This document shows positions 56,495 to 64,000 of a stretch of 64,000 nt of DNA, piece by piece (position 1 is the stretch's first letter; every line of letters begins with the position of its first letter). The notes below the pieces were generated by a model. The model was not told the origin of the DNA. It searched no databases and saw only the letters and a list, made by a program, of their open reading frames with translations. This stretch comes from Paractinoplanes lichenicola (lineage in GTDB: Bacteria > Actinomycetota > Actinomycetes > Mycobacteriales > Micromonosporaceae), in contig NZ_JAENHO010000002.1 of NCBI RefSeq assembly GCF_016785085.1, positions 868,001 through 932,000 of the forward strand, read 5' to 3'. The position numbers and the translations under genes are program-made.

Positions 56495-57909
56495 GCGGAG
56501 GGGAAGCAGTACGAGTCGGAGCTGGCGTCCCCGCCCTGCAAGCGGGTCTGGTGGACGCGCCGTCCCCGGAACTCGTCGCCGTGCGGGAAGAACCGGGGGT
56601 CCACCGCGAAACCGCCGGCCGACACGTCGATCTTGGCGAGCCAGGCCCCCACGCCGTCGGGATAGAACTGGTCGTCCCACGAGCCGTACAGGGAATTGGT
56701 GACGTAGACGCGCTTGCCGTCGCGCGACACCTCGACCATCTGCGGGCCACCGGCCAGGCGCTCGTCGGGGAAGGACGGGTGGGGCGTGCGGCGGACGATG
56801 CCGCCCAGGTGCACCGAGCCGATCTCGACCGGGTGGAACGGGTCGCTCACGTCGTACTGCTTGAGCTCGCCCGTGCCCCAGCAGGAGACGTACAGGAATT
56901 GGTCGTCCACCGAGAGGTCGATGTCGGTGACCAGCGGCGGGACGGCCCCGAAGGGTTGCAGCGCGGGCGGCAGATCCTCGGTGGCAGCGGGCTCGGCCGG
57001 GATGTCGATCACCTTGGTGACCTCGTAGCCGCCGGACGAATCGGAGCGGTGCCACATCCAGATCGACGCCGACAGGTCCTCGACGCTGACCACGACACCC
57101 ACGAAGCCGTACTCGCGGGACGGATCGTGGGCGGGACGCAGCTCGAGCGTCATCTGATACTGGTCGCCGAGATCGACGGTCTGCACCAGGGTTCGCTTGG
57201 CGAGATCCCAGAAGTGCAGCCGGTGGCCGTATTTGCGGCCCAGCAGCAGCTCCGGGTTGATCCCGTCCTCGATCATGTCGGGCGTGCCCCACTCCGAGGT
57301 GACGAGCACGTCGCGGGTCAGGTGCCACCAGAAGTCGTACGCGAGGAACTGATCCCCGCGGTCCGCCTCCCATTTCCCCCGTACGTCGAAGGAAGTGTGA
57401 TCAAGGACGGCGATCCCGCCCGGGCCCCCGCCGTCGGTCCCGTTGCCCAGGGCCGACACGTAGATGCCGTCGGGTCCGCAGTGGATCGTGTGGGGCCGCG
57501 AGTAGCCGGAGGCGCCGAACTCCTCGGGTGAGATCTCCTTGACGATCTTGGGTGCGCGCGGGTCGTCCTTGGTGTCGATCACGTAGATGCGCGACGACCG
57601 CAGGCCGGGCACGATCAGGTAGCGCCGTTCGACGTGCGGGTGGGGCGCGGTCGGGCAGAGCGCGCTGCTGCACGCGTTCCATCCGAAGTGGTGCAGCTCG
57701 TCGCCCGTGTGCGGCAGATCGGTCCAGCCCACGACACGGCCGTACGTCTCGGAGGAAGGTTCGGTGTCGACGACGGCGATCGCGTCGGGCTGCCGCGCGG
57801 ACCGGTCGAAGGCGGCCACGTACGCCAGTTGCTCGGCCGGGGCGCCCGCCGCGTCGCGCGGGGTGGGATAGAACGTCGGGTCAGGAGTCCACCGGGTCAT
57901 GCAGCTCAT
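56491..57909 (-). CDS. selenium-binding protein (SBP56) / methanethiol oxidase family
   Basis: A 472-residue cytosolic beta-propeller protein. Family marks are HHFGWNACSSA early on (the C-S-S-C site of the human protein reads C-S-S-A-L-C here), YSRPHTIHCGPDGIYVSALG, YDFWWHLTRDVLVTSEWGTP, VTDIDLSVDDQFLYVSCWGT and GGPQMVEVSRDGKRVYVTNS. Relatives oxidise methanethiol to formaldehyde, H2S and peroxide in a copper-dependent way. The in-frame ATG at 57900 (MTRWTPD) is an alternative start. A polytopic membrane protein gene is coupled to its stop. Confidence 0.93.
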   Translation of the reverse strand: MSCMTRWTPDPTFYPTPRDAAGAPAEQLAYVAAFDRSARQPDAIAVVDTEPSSETYGRVVGWTDLPHTGDELHHFGWNACSSALCPTAPHPHVERRYLIVPGLRSSRIYVIDTKDDPRAPKIVKEISPEEFGASGYSRPHTIHCGPDGIYVSALGNGTDGGGPGGIAVLDHTSFDVRGKWEADRGDQFLAYDFWWHLTRDVLVTSEWGTPDMIEDGINPELLLGRKYGHRLHFWDLAKRTLVQTVDLGDQYQMTLELRPAHDPSREYGFVGVVVSVEDLSASIWMWHRSDSSGGYEVTKVIDIPAEPAATEDLPPALQPFGAVPPLVTDIDLSVDDQFLYVSCWGTGELKQYDVSDPFHPVEIGSVHLGGIVRRTPHPSFPDERLAGGPQMVEVSRDGKRVYVTNSLYGSWDDQFYPDGVGAWLAKIDVSAGGFAVDPRFFPHGDEFRGRRVHQTRLQGGDASSDSYCFPSA

Positions 57910-58050
57910 CCTGACCCGCTGATCAGCATGTGACCAGAGTTACAACCGCTAAGAAGTTGTCAACGAGTGGTGGCCGCGCGGAGGGGGCGATGGCGACGGG
58001 CGGGCGAGGGGCCGTGGAGGCGGGCGGGCGAGGGGCGGTGGGGCGGGCGC

Positions 58051-60126
58051 TCAGCGGGCTTCCATGGGCAGCCGCACGAGCACCGTCGTGCCGGGGCCGT
58101 CGTGGTCGAGCAGCTCGATGCTGCCGTGGTGTTTGCTGACTACCGCGCGGCTCAGGGTCATGCCCAGCCCGGTGCCCGGGATGGCCGTGTCGCGCGCCCG
58201 TGACGTGCGATAGAACCCGGTGAACAGCTTCTCGCGCTCGTCGTTGGAGACGCCCAGCCCGGTGTCCGAGACGGCCAGCTCGGCGGCCCGGCCCGCGGCC
58301 CGCAGCGTCACGCCGATCTGCCCGCCGTCGGGGCTGTATTTGACCGCGTTGCCGAGCAGGTTGTCGACCACCTGACGCAGGCGCTTGCGGTCGCCCGGCA
58401 GCACCAGCCGCTCGGGCAGCTCGTCGTTGATCACGAGCGGGGCGCCGGCCACGGCGGCCCGGGTCTTCTGGACGGAGTCGCGCACGACCTCGGCCAGGTC
58501 CATCGGCAGGAGCTGGATGTCGGCGTGCCCGGTGTCCAGGGCGGACAGCTCCATCAGCTCGTTGATGATGTCGCGCAGCTGATTGGTGTTGCGCTCGATC
58601 ACCTCGAGCAGCCGCGGGCCGTCGGCGACCAGGCTCTTCTCGTCGGCCTCGCGCAGCAGTTCGGTGTACGCGCTGATCGACGTGAGCGGCGTGCGCAGCT
58701 CGTGCCCGACCAGCGCCAGATATTCGTTCTTGCTGCGGATCAGCTGGCGCTGCAGATCCTCGACGCGGTGCTTCTCGACGAACTGCCCGATGTGCGCGGC
58801 GATCCCCGACATCAGGGCCAGCAGCTCGTCCTCGGGGTCCTCGATCGAGTCGGCGAAGACGGTCAGCACACCAAGAGTCTCAAAGCCTTCCCGTACGGGC
58901 ACAGCCAGCGCCGTGTGCAGGTCGGCCGACGCGGCAGTCTCCGGCGAGATCAGGCTCTGCGGGCGGCCCACGTCCCGGATCCACAGCGGCTTGCCCACCT
59001 GCCACGCCCGTCCGGCCAGCCCCACCCCGTACGGGAGGTCTTTGGGCACCTCGATGTCGGAACGGGAGCCTGCCGCACTCCACCGCGCGGCCGACCGGAC
59101 CACCGCGGCCGGCTCGTCGACCAGCCAGAGCTCGGCGTGCACCCACTCCAGGGTGCTGACCACGGCCTCCAGCACGCGGGGGCCGGCCGCCTCGATGCTC
59201 GGCGCGTCGGCCAGGGCGGTGGTGACGGCCAGCTCGCAGGTGCGGAACCGCTCGACCCGTTTGCGGCGGGTCACGTCCTGCACGGCCTGCACCGCCCCCG
59301 CCGTGCGGCCACCCGGCCCGGGAATCGGGTGGGCGTCGACCAGGTAGTGCCGGCGGCGGTCGGGGCCGTTCAGCACGACCTCGCTGTCCACCAGATGATC
59401 ACCCTTGAGCGCCCGGAACAGGCCCAGGTCGTCGCGGCGCAGCCGGTTGCCCTCGGGGTCGGTCAGCCCCTCCAGCCAGCCCTCGCCGGGATGCCCGGTC
59501 TCGCCCCAGAGCCGGCGCATCCGCTCGTTGACGAAGACGATCCGGCCCTGCTCGTCGCAGGCGATGACGCCGTCGTGCAGGCTGTCGAGCACCGCGTCGA
59601 GGAAACTGCGCTGCCGGGCCAGCTCGTAACGGGCGAGCTGCTCGGTCAGCAGCAGGCCGGCCACGTGCGCGGCTTCGGCCACCGACGCGCTGTCCTCGGG
59701 CGTCCACTGCCGGGGCTCGACGTCGGCCGCGCAGCACACCGCCAGCACGGCGCCGTTCTGATCGCGTACGGGATGGCCGAGGTAGGCCCCCCGCCGATCG
59801 CTGATCTCGGCCCGGGTGAGGTCGTTGATCACCAGTGGGGCGTCGTCGCGCAGGACGAGCGAGGCGAGCGAGCCGGCCAGCGGTCCCTCCGGCTTGTTCC
59901 AGGGCTCGGCCAGACCGTGGCTGCCGTACAGGGACAGCGTCTCGCCCCGCACGAGGTGGATCACCCCGACGGGCGCGTGCGCGGCGCGGGCCAGCAGGGC
60001 GGCCAGCTCGTCGGCGCCCCCGCCGTCGAGCGAGGCCGGATGCAGCTCGGCCACCTCGTGCAGCAGGTTCTCGTCAAGGCCACCCGGCCAGGCTTCGCGG
60101 CCGGGGTCATCTAGCCGCTTAGCCAC
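58051..60126 (-). CDS. GAF-PAS-GAF sensor histidine kinase, orphan
   Basis: A 691-residue cytosolic sensor kinase. Residues about 30-165 form a GAF domain, 170-290 a PAS domain (LDSLHDGVIACDEQGRIVFV), 305-455 a second GAF. The dimerisation domain has the phosphoacceptor His in VGHELRTPLTS (about residue 474), and the HATPase domain has the N-box NLLGNAVKYS, G1 DTGLGV and G2 GTGLGM. No membrane helices and no response-regulator gene are adjacent. The upstream gap to SBP56 contains a short G-rich repeat (cgggcgggcgaggggc). Confidence 0.93.
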   Translation of the reverse strand: MAKRLDDPGREAWPGGLDENLLHEVAELHPASLDGGGADELAALLARAAHAPVGVIHLVRGETLSLYGSHGLAEPWNKPEGPLAGSLASLVLRDDAPLVINDLTRAEISDRRGAYLGHPVRDQNGAVLAVCCAADVEPRQWTPEDSASVAEAAHVAGLLLTEQLARYELARQRSFLDAVLDSLHDGVIACDEQGRIVFVNERMRRLWGETGHPGEGWLEGLTDPEGNRLRRDDLGLFRALKGDHLVDSEVVLNGPDRRRHYLVDAHPIPGPGGRTAGAVQAVQDVTRRKRVERFRTCELAVTTALADAPSIEAAGPRVLEAVVSTLEWVHAELWLVDEPAAVVRSAARWSAAGSRSDIEVPKDLPYGVGLAGRAWQVGKPLWIRDVGRPQSLISPETAASADLHTALAVPVREGFETLGVLTVFADSIEDPEDELLALMSGIAAHIGQFVEKHRVEDLQRQLIRSKNEYLALVGHELRTPLTSISAYTELLREADEKSLVADGPRLLEVIERNTNQLRDIINELMELSALDTGHADIQLLPMDLAEVVRDSVQKTRAAVAGAPLVINDELPERLVLPGDRKRLRQVVDNLLGNAVKYSPDGGQIGVTLRAAGRAAELAVSDTGLGVSNDEREKLFTGFYRTSRARDTAIPGTGLGMTLSRAVVSKHHGSIELLDHDGPGTTVLVRLPMEAR

Positions 60127-60189
60127 CCGTCCAGCCTATAAGGCGCTAATTGCTTCAAAGCCCCAAATCATCAGGTACGGACCGACCCA

Positions 60190-60616
60190 GCCAATGGGTG
60201 CCGGCGCGACGGCTGGTGTTGGGCAGAGACCGAGCCAGCCAGAGAGTGCCAGCGCGGCGGCTGGTGTTGGGGTACGGGCTGAGCGGGCCGGTGGGTGCCG
60301 GCGCGGCGGCAGATTGAAGTACGGGCCAAGCCGACCGGCGGGTGCTGGCACAGCGGCTGGTGAGGGGTAGGGGTGCGGGCCGAGCTGGTTGCGGGTCGGG
60401 CGGTGGGTGGTCAGGAGGTTGCTGGTGGGCGTCGAGGAGGTCGCGGTTTAGCCGATGGGTGGTGAGAAGACAGCTGGTGAGAAGACGGCTGATGGGCGGC
60501 CGAGCTGGTCGCGAGTCAGGCGGTGGGTGGTGAGGCTGCTGGTGGGCGGCCGAGAGATCGCGGATCAGCCGGTGGGTGCCGGCGCGGCGGCTGATGGCGG
60601 CCGAGCTGGTCGTGGG
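60190..60616. repeat. degenerate G-rich repeat region, about 48-bp period
   Basis: gtgcc(g/a)gcgc begins at 60198, 60246, 60295 and 60342 (as gtgct), spacings 48, 49 and 47 bp. A second looser family of ggccgagctggtcgcg and ggtgggtggtgag words continues to about 60616. This accounts for the 490-bp gap between TrmB and the histidine kinase; I see no gene in it. Confidence 0.7.
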
Positions 60617-61294
60617 TCACGCGGCGGGGGCTGGGTGGCGGCGGTAGCGGAGGTCGGTGATGGGGCGGCCCGCGCCGGCGCCGCGGCGTTCGAATTTTGT
60701 TTCGGGGCGGCCGGCGCGGTTGCGGTCGACCGGTTCGAGGCCGGGGTCGGCGTCGAGGGTCTCGGCCATGGCTTCGGCGTAGTCGGGCCAGTCGGTCGCG
60801 CAGTGCAGGATGCCGCCGGGGCGCAGGCGGTCGCGGAGCAGGGCCACGTTGACCGGCTGGATCAGGCGGCGCTTGTGGTGGCGGGCCTTGGGCCAGGGGT
60901 CCGGGAAGAAGACGTGGATCGCGTCCAGCCGGCCGGGCGCCAGGCGGTGCACCAACTGCATGGCGTCGCCGCGAGCCACCCGTACGTGGGAAAGGTCTTG
61001 ATCTTGCAGGAGGGCCAGCAGGTTGCCGATGCCGGGCGTGTGCACCTCGATGCCCAGATAGTCACGACCCGGGTCGGACTGCGCCGTCGCGGCCAGGGTG
61101 TCGCCCATGCCGAAGCCGATCTCGAGCACCTTCGGGTTGTCGCGCCCGAACAGCTCGTCCAGGTCGAGGGGCGTGCGGTCGCCGTCGGAGATCAGCAGGC
61201 CGTGGGTCGGCCACAGCGCGGCGTGGGCGTCCTCGTGGCGGGCACTCATGCGGCCGCGGCGGGGGTGGAAGGTGCGGATCGGCGGGTGGTTCAC
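60617..61294 (-). CDS. trmB: tRNA (guanine-N7-)-methyltransferase
   Basis: A 225-residue SAM-dependent methyltransferase that makes m7G46 in tRNA. The start NHPPIRTFHPRRGRMS is typical of actinobacterial TrmB; the SAM motif is VLEIGFGMGDTL, and the diagnostic FFPDPWPKARHHKRRL follows. The C-terminus has the E-T-K-F-E-R-R-G motif that contacts tRNA. GTG at 61294 was chosen on family grounds over the longer open frame to 61387. Confidence 0.95.
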   Translation of the reverse strand: MNHPPIRTFHPRRGRMSARHEDAHAALWPTHGLLISDGDRTPLDLDELFGRDNPKVLEIGFGMGDTLAATAQSDPGRDYLGIEVHTPGIGNLLALLQDQDLSHVRVARGDAMQLVHRLAPGRLDAIHVFFPDPWPKARHHKRRLIQPVNVALLRDRLRPGGILHCATDWPDYAEAMAETLDADPGLEPVDRNRAGRPETKFERRGAGAGRPITDLRYRRHPAPAA

Positions 61295-61302
61295 GCCTCT
61301 TT

Positions 61303-62259
61303 CTAGCGCACCGGCTGCACGCTGGGCTGGCTGCCCTCGCGGAACGGCTGCCGCTGGCCCCTCGCCACGTCGACCACCACGACCCACGAGCCGCTCCGAT
61401 ACTGCCCGGTGACCACGGCCCGGCTCGTCGTGATGTAGGCCATCTCGCGGTCCAGGACGCCGCCGACCGTACGCTTGGCCTTGGTCCTGGTGTCGTACTC
61501 GACGACGTGCAGCGGCTGGTCGTCGGCCTTGGTCTCGCCCTTCTGATACGCCGTCCAGGCCAGCTTCGCCCCGTCCCCGCGCCAGCTCGGCACCACGGCG
61601 AAACCGCTGGTCTGCAGGCTGCCCCCGCCGTACGCGGCCACGGTCTGCTCGCCGCCGGTGGCCACCGTCCCCACGCTCAGGCAGGCGTCGTAGACGGAGT
61701 CGCAGTCGCCGCCGCGGAACGCGATCCGGGTGCCGTCGGGCGACCAGGCCACGGCGTCGTCGGTGCTCAGCCGCTCCTGCAGCGAACCTGCGCGGGAGGT
61801 CACCGGGGCCGGCTCGGCGGGCAGTTCCTCACCCCGGCAGTCGCGCGGGAACAGCACCTCGGGGGTCGCCTTGCCCGCGGTGGCGATCCGATAGACCCCC
61901 GGCCCGCCCGTGCAGGAGAGCGAGGCGAACGCGATCGACTTGCCGTCCGGCGCCCACGACGGCCCTGCCGCGGCGCGGGTGGTGAGCCGGCGCTGACCGG
62001 TGCCGTCGGCCTTCATCACCCACAGGTAGCCCGATTTGAGGAAGGCGATCGACTTGCCGTCGGGCGACCAGCGCGGGCGGGCCTGGTGTCCGCCGGTGGT
62101 CAGGCGCTTCTCGGCCGAGCCCTTGCTGACGTAGATGTCGCCGTTGCGCACGTACGCCACCAGGCTGGGCAGAGCGGGCGCCGCCGCGCTCGCGGCGACC
62201 GGGTGCAGCATCGCCCCGGCCACGATCCCCGCCACTGCGAGACACCGGACCACCTTCAC
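61303..62259 (-). CDS. secreted TolB/WD40-like beta-propeller protein
   Basis: A 318-residue exported protein. The signal peptide ends near HPVAASAAAPA, then come PD40-type blades: ARPRWSPDGKSIAFLKSG, GPSWAPDGKSIAFASLS and DAVAWSPDGTRIAFRGG. One blade has two cysteine pairs likely to form disulfides. Such propellers bind partners or sugars outside the cell; nothing specific is indicated. It ends 8 bp before the trmB start and may be co-transcribed with it. Confidence 0.85.
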   Translation of the reverse strand: MKVVRCLAVAGIVAGAMLHPVAASAAAPALPSLVAYVRNGDIYVSKGSAEKRLTTGGHQARPRWSPDGKSIAFLKSGYLWVMKADGTGQRRLTTRAAAGPSWAPDGKSIAFASLSCTGGPGVYRIATAGKATPEVLFPRDCRGEELPAEPAPVTSRAGSLQERLSTDDAVAWSPDGTRIAFRGGDCDSVYDACLSVGTVATGGEQTVAAYGGGSLQTSGFAVVPSWRGDGAKLAWTAYQKGETKADDQPLHVVEYDTRTKAKRTVGGVLDREMAYITTSRAVVTGQYRSGSWVVVVDVARGQRQPFREGSQPSVQPVR

Positions 62260-62365
62260 GAGAAACGCCCCCCGACGCGTCTGACCTGCATATACATCGA
62301 GAGGATCGTCGCAACGGTTCTGCTCCTAAGCGATTCCCACACGCGAAACCGGGAATTTCCCCTCT

Positions 62366-63130
62366 TTAGTGGTTGCCCGGGGGCTGCTCCTCCGGATCCC
62401 AGTGGTGGGGGTTCCAGTCGGCGTCCGAGGCGACGGCGTTCAGCGGGGCCCGGTGGGGGCCGAGGCCACGCGGCTGCTCGACGATCGGGTCGCCGGCGGC
62501 GGGCGGGCCGGCTTCCGGCAGGTCGGCGGCCGGCCACTCGACCGGGCGGCGGCTCGGTGGGATCGGGACGGCCGCGGCCCCGTACGTCTGAGTGGCCGAG
62601 TCGGCGGCCAGGCGGTGCAGGCGGAACCAGCCCGCCAGCACGGCCAGGGTCAGGAAGGCGATCACCAGGAACTCGATGGCGCCGCCGAGGATGACGGCCA
62701 GGCCCAGCCGGCCGCCCGCCGCGCACAGGGCGAAAGCGCCGAGGAAGAACAGCGCCACGTAGAGGGCGACCACGTTCCGCGGGCGGACGTACCAGCCGGA
62801 CTCGTCCCCGAATCGGTCAGCCAGCCGGCGGGTGCCCCGGCTCCAGAACATGTGGGCGACGAACACCACGATCGCCAGGGCCGACCAGATCAGGCTGATC
62901 AGCACGGAGACGCCGGCGAAGGCGGCAGCACCCGACTGGACGGCCTGGAATCGGGTGATCGTGTGCGCGACAGTGGTCAGGCCCAGCATCAGGGCCAGCA
63001 GCGCCACGACCCCCGTCAGGATCTGCCAGCCGACCGGCAGGCCCCCGGGCTCCGGATAGGCCGTCCGGCAGGTGTGCCCCTGCCCGGCATGATCCAGCCG
63101 GGCGCCACAACGCTCACACATCACGAGCAC
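62366..63130 (-). CDS. zinc-ribbon membrane protein (DUF4328-like)
   Basis: A 254-residue protein. A short zinc-ribbon-like motif CERCGARLDHAGQGHTC (C5, C8, C21) precedes four to five helices. The segment RFQAVQSGAAAFAGVSV plus MFWSRGTRRLADRFGDESGW resembles DUF4328. The C-terminal 75 residues are a Pro-rich cytosolic tail ending DWNPHHWDPEEQPPG. An internal ATG at 63121 is an alternative start. Function unknown. It is divergent from the next small gene by 64 bp. Confidence 0.78.
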   Translation of the reverse strand: MLVMCERCGARLDHAGQGHTCRTAYPEPGGLPVGWQILTGVVALLALMLGLTTVAHTITRFQAVQSGAAAFAGVSVLISLIWSALAIVVFVAHMFWSRGTRRLADRFGDESGWYVRPRNVVALYVALFFLGAFALCAAGGRLGLAVILGGAIEFLVIAFLTLAVLAGWFRLHRLAADSATQTYGAAAVPIPPSRRPVEWPAADLPEAGPPAAGDPIVEQPRGLGPHRAPLNAVASDADWNPHHWDPEEQPPGNH

Positions 63131-63194
63131 GATGATGACCTATGTCCGCTCCGGTTGTGGGCCCCTCCGCCGGGGCCGACGTAGGCTGGATCGC

Positions 63195-63512
63195 ATGACT
63201 GCCGCCCGGGGCCGACGCGCCGGGCTGTTCGCGGTCCTGATGATGCTGCTGACGCTGGGCGCGGTCTCGCTCGTGTCGACCGCCGCCGTCGCGTCCCCGC
63301 ACCTCTCCGCCGCCGCCGAGACCTCGCACGATCACCACACCGGCACGGAGTGGACTCCCACGCCCAGCCACCGGCTGCGACCGGCCGCCGACGTCTCCGG
63401 CGGCGCGATCATCCCGGCCGGCGCCCACGCCCCGGCGCCCGTCGATCTCGTTGTCACCGCAGGTGGGGACGGCCGCGGCGACGAAGCTTCGATTCTGGTC
63501 CTTCGGGTATAG
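63195..63512 (+). CDS. small exported or membrane-anchored protein, 105 aa
   Basis: TAARGRRAGLFAVLMMLLTL starts a signal or anchor helix extending to about residue 34 and ending in AVASPH, a plausible signal-peptidase site. The mature part is short, His/Pro/Ala-rich (SHDHHTG) and unstructured-looking. No family recognised. ATG at 63195 is the likely start; it is followed by the alpha/beta hydrolase gene 65 bp later on the same strand. Confidence 0.6.
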   Translation: MTAARGRRAGLFAVLMMLLTLGAVSLVSTAAVASPHLSAAAETSHDHHTGTEWTPTPSHRLRPAADVSGGAIIPAGAHAPAPVDLVVTAGGDGRGDEASILVLRV

Positions 63513-63577
63513 CGACCGGGCCCTTCCGCGCCCCTATCCGCCCGTTTCCCGCCCGAAAGGGAAGAAGGACCCGTCGC

Positions 63578-64000
63578 ATGCTCCCCCAGCCTCCGCGCCG
63601 CTCCACCCACGCCACCAACAGCCCGCTGAACCGTCTCGTCTACGACCGGTGGGGCGAGTTCGGCCGGCCCGTCGTCCTGCTGCACGGCCTGCTCTTCGAC
63701 CGGACGATGTGGTGGCCGGTCGCCGCCGAACTGGCCGGCGACTGCACGGTCATCGCGCCCGACCTGCCCGGCCACGGCCAGTGCCCGCATCGCACCGATT
63801 ACAGCCTGGAGCGGATCGCCGCCGACCTGGCCGCCCTCGTCCACGACCTGCAACTGCACCGGGCGCCGATCGTCGTCGGGCACGGCACGTCGGCCTGGCT
63901 GGCGATCGCGTTCGCCGACGCGTACGCGACCCACTGCCTGCTCACCCTGGACGAGCCCGACGACGGCCCGCTGAACACGGTCGACGACCTGGTCGAGGCG
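63578..64000 (+). CDS. alpha/beta hydrolase-fold protein, N-terminal part
   Basis: The frame starts at ATG 63578 after gaagaagga and runs to the window edge (141 codons). It shows the alpha/beta hydrolase beginnings: VVLLHGLLFDRTMWWPVA (oxyanion HG), then VIAPDLPGHGQ. Where the nucleophile elbow G-H-S-x-G is expected, the sequence reads VVGHGTSAWLAIAF, so the usual serine is glycine and a serine sits two positions later. The enzyme may be inactive or have shifted chemistry. The C-terminal Asp and His lie beyond the window. Confidence 0.82.
   Translation, partial: MLPQPPRRSTHATNSPLNRLVYDRWGEFGRPVVLLHGLLFDRTMWWPVAAELAGDCTVIAPDLPGHGQCPHRTDYSLERIAADLAALVHDLQLHRAPIVVGHGTSAWLAIAFADAYATHCLLTLDEPDDGPLNTVDDLVEA

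Noticed and set aside
60136..60351. A 71-codon minus-strand frame with a repetitive Pro/Ala/Trp peptide
   Set aside because: It lies in the G-rich repeat zone, has no ribosome site and no recognisable domain.

Overview
The window reads as a chromosomal segment of a high-GC actinomycete. GC content is very high throughout, GTG and TTG starts are frequent, and the segment carries Lsr2, an F420-dependent glucose-6-phosphate dehydrogenase, several LLM-type F420 oxidoreductases, a HelD RNA-polymerase motor and two FliA/WhiG-like sigma factors. Two flagellar/sporulation-type sigma factors together with the family flavour of the small membrane proteins suggest a Micromonosporaceae member of the Actinoplanes type. 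That placement is inference; no rRNA or other phylogenetic marker is present. No tRNA, rRNA or CRISPR array was seen.

Layout. 1-3517: 3' end of topoisomerase IV subunit A, small conserved proteins, a TM2 protein with a repetitive Pro/His/Ser tail, and a sirtuin. 3615-13407: a sugar-uptake island made of a LacI regulator, an Opp/Dpp-type ABC transporter (binding protein, two ATPases, two permeases), a GH1 beta-glucosidase and a convergent ROK regulator. The operon has strong stem-loops after the binding-protein gene and before the glucosidase. 13470-21081: methyltransferase, small membrane proteins, APP1-type phosphatase, permuted papain-like hydrolase, a large LuxR-family ATPase regulator and a YceI protein. 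21082-28236: two DnaA-box sequences, an IS110-like transposase remnant, a DEAD-box RNA helicase, and a sigma factor - HelD - sigma factor block. 28427-34513: DUF456 protein, D,D-carboxypeptidase, a 163-bp palindromic element, Lsr2, MarR plus LLM oxidoreductase, and a SpoIIE-like phosphatase next to an RsbW-like kinase (a partner-switch pair).

34675-44899: an unusual protein joining an ECF sigma factor, a zinc-finger-like stretch, one membrane helix and an extracellular GH128-type glycosidase; then F420-dependent glucose-6-phosphate dehydrogenase, glycosyltransferase, another LLM enzyme, HAD phosphatase, a FAD monooxygenase divergent from a TetR regulator, and an SGLT-type sodium symporter. 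44910-52501: PQQ-type sugar dehydrogenase lipoprotein, secreted TAP-like hydrolase, MFS transporter and a heterodimeric ABC exporter. 52574-54238: an arsenic locus (arsC, arsR, arsI) in which an aquaporin gene and an arsN-like acetyltransferase gene survive only as stubs. 54451-64000: hypothetical protein, GNAT, selenium-binding protein translationally coupled to a membrane protein, a multidomain histidine kinase, TrmB, a beta-propeller secreted protein, membrane proteins and the start of an alpha/beta hydrolase.

Two themes recur. The first is short tandem repeats, often with periods that are multiples of 3, inside the tails of otherwise ordinary genes or just beyond their stops. The second is signalling by unusual domain combinations: the membrane-anchored sigma factor, a SpoIIE phosphatase with an altered metal-binding motif, and paired sigma factors around HelD. 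The most unusual items are the sigma-GH128 fusion and the palindromic element at 30719-30881.
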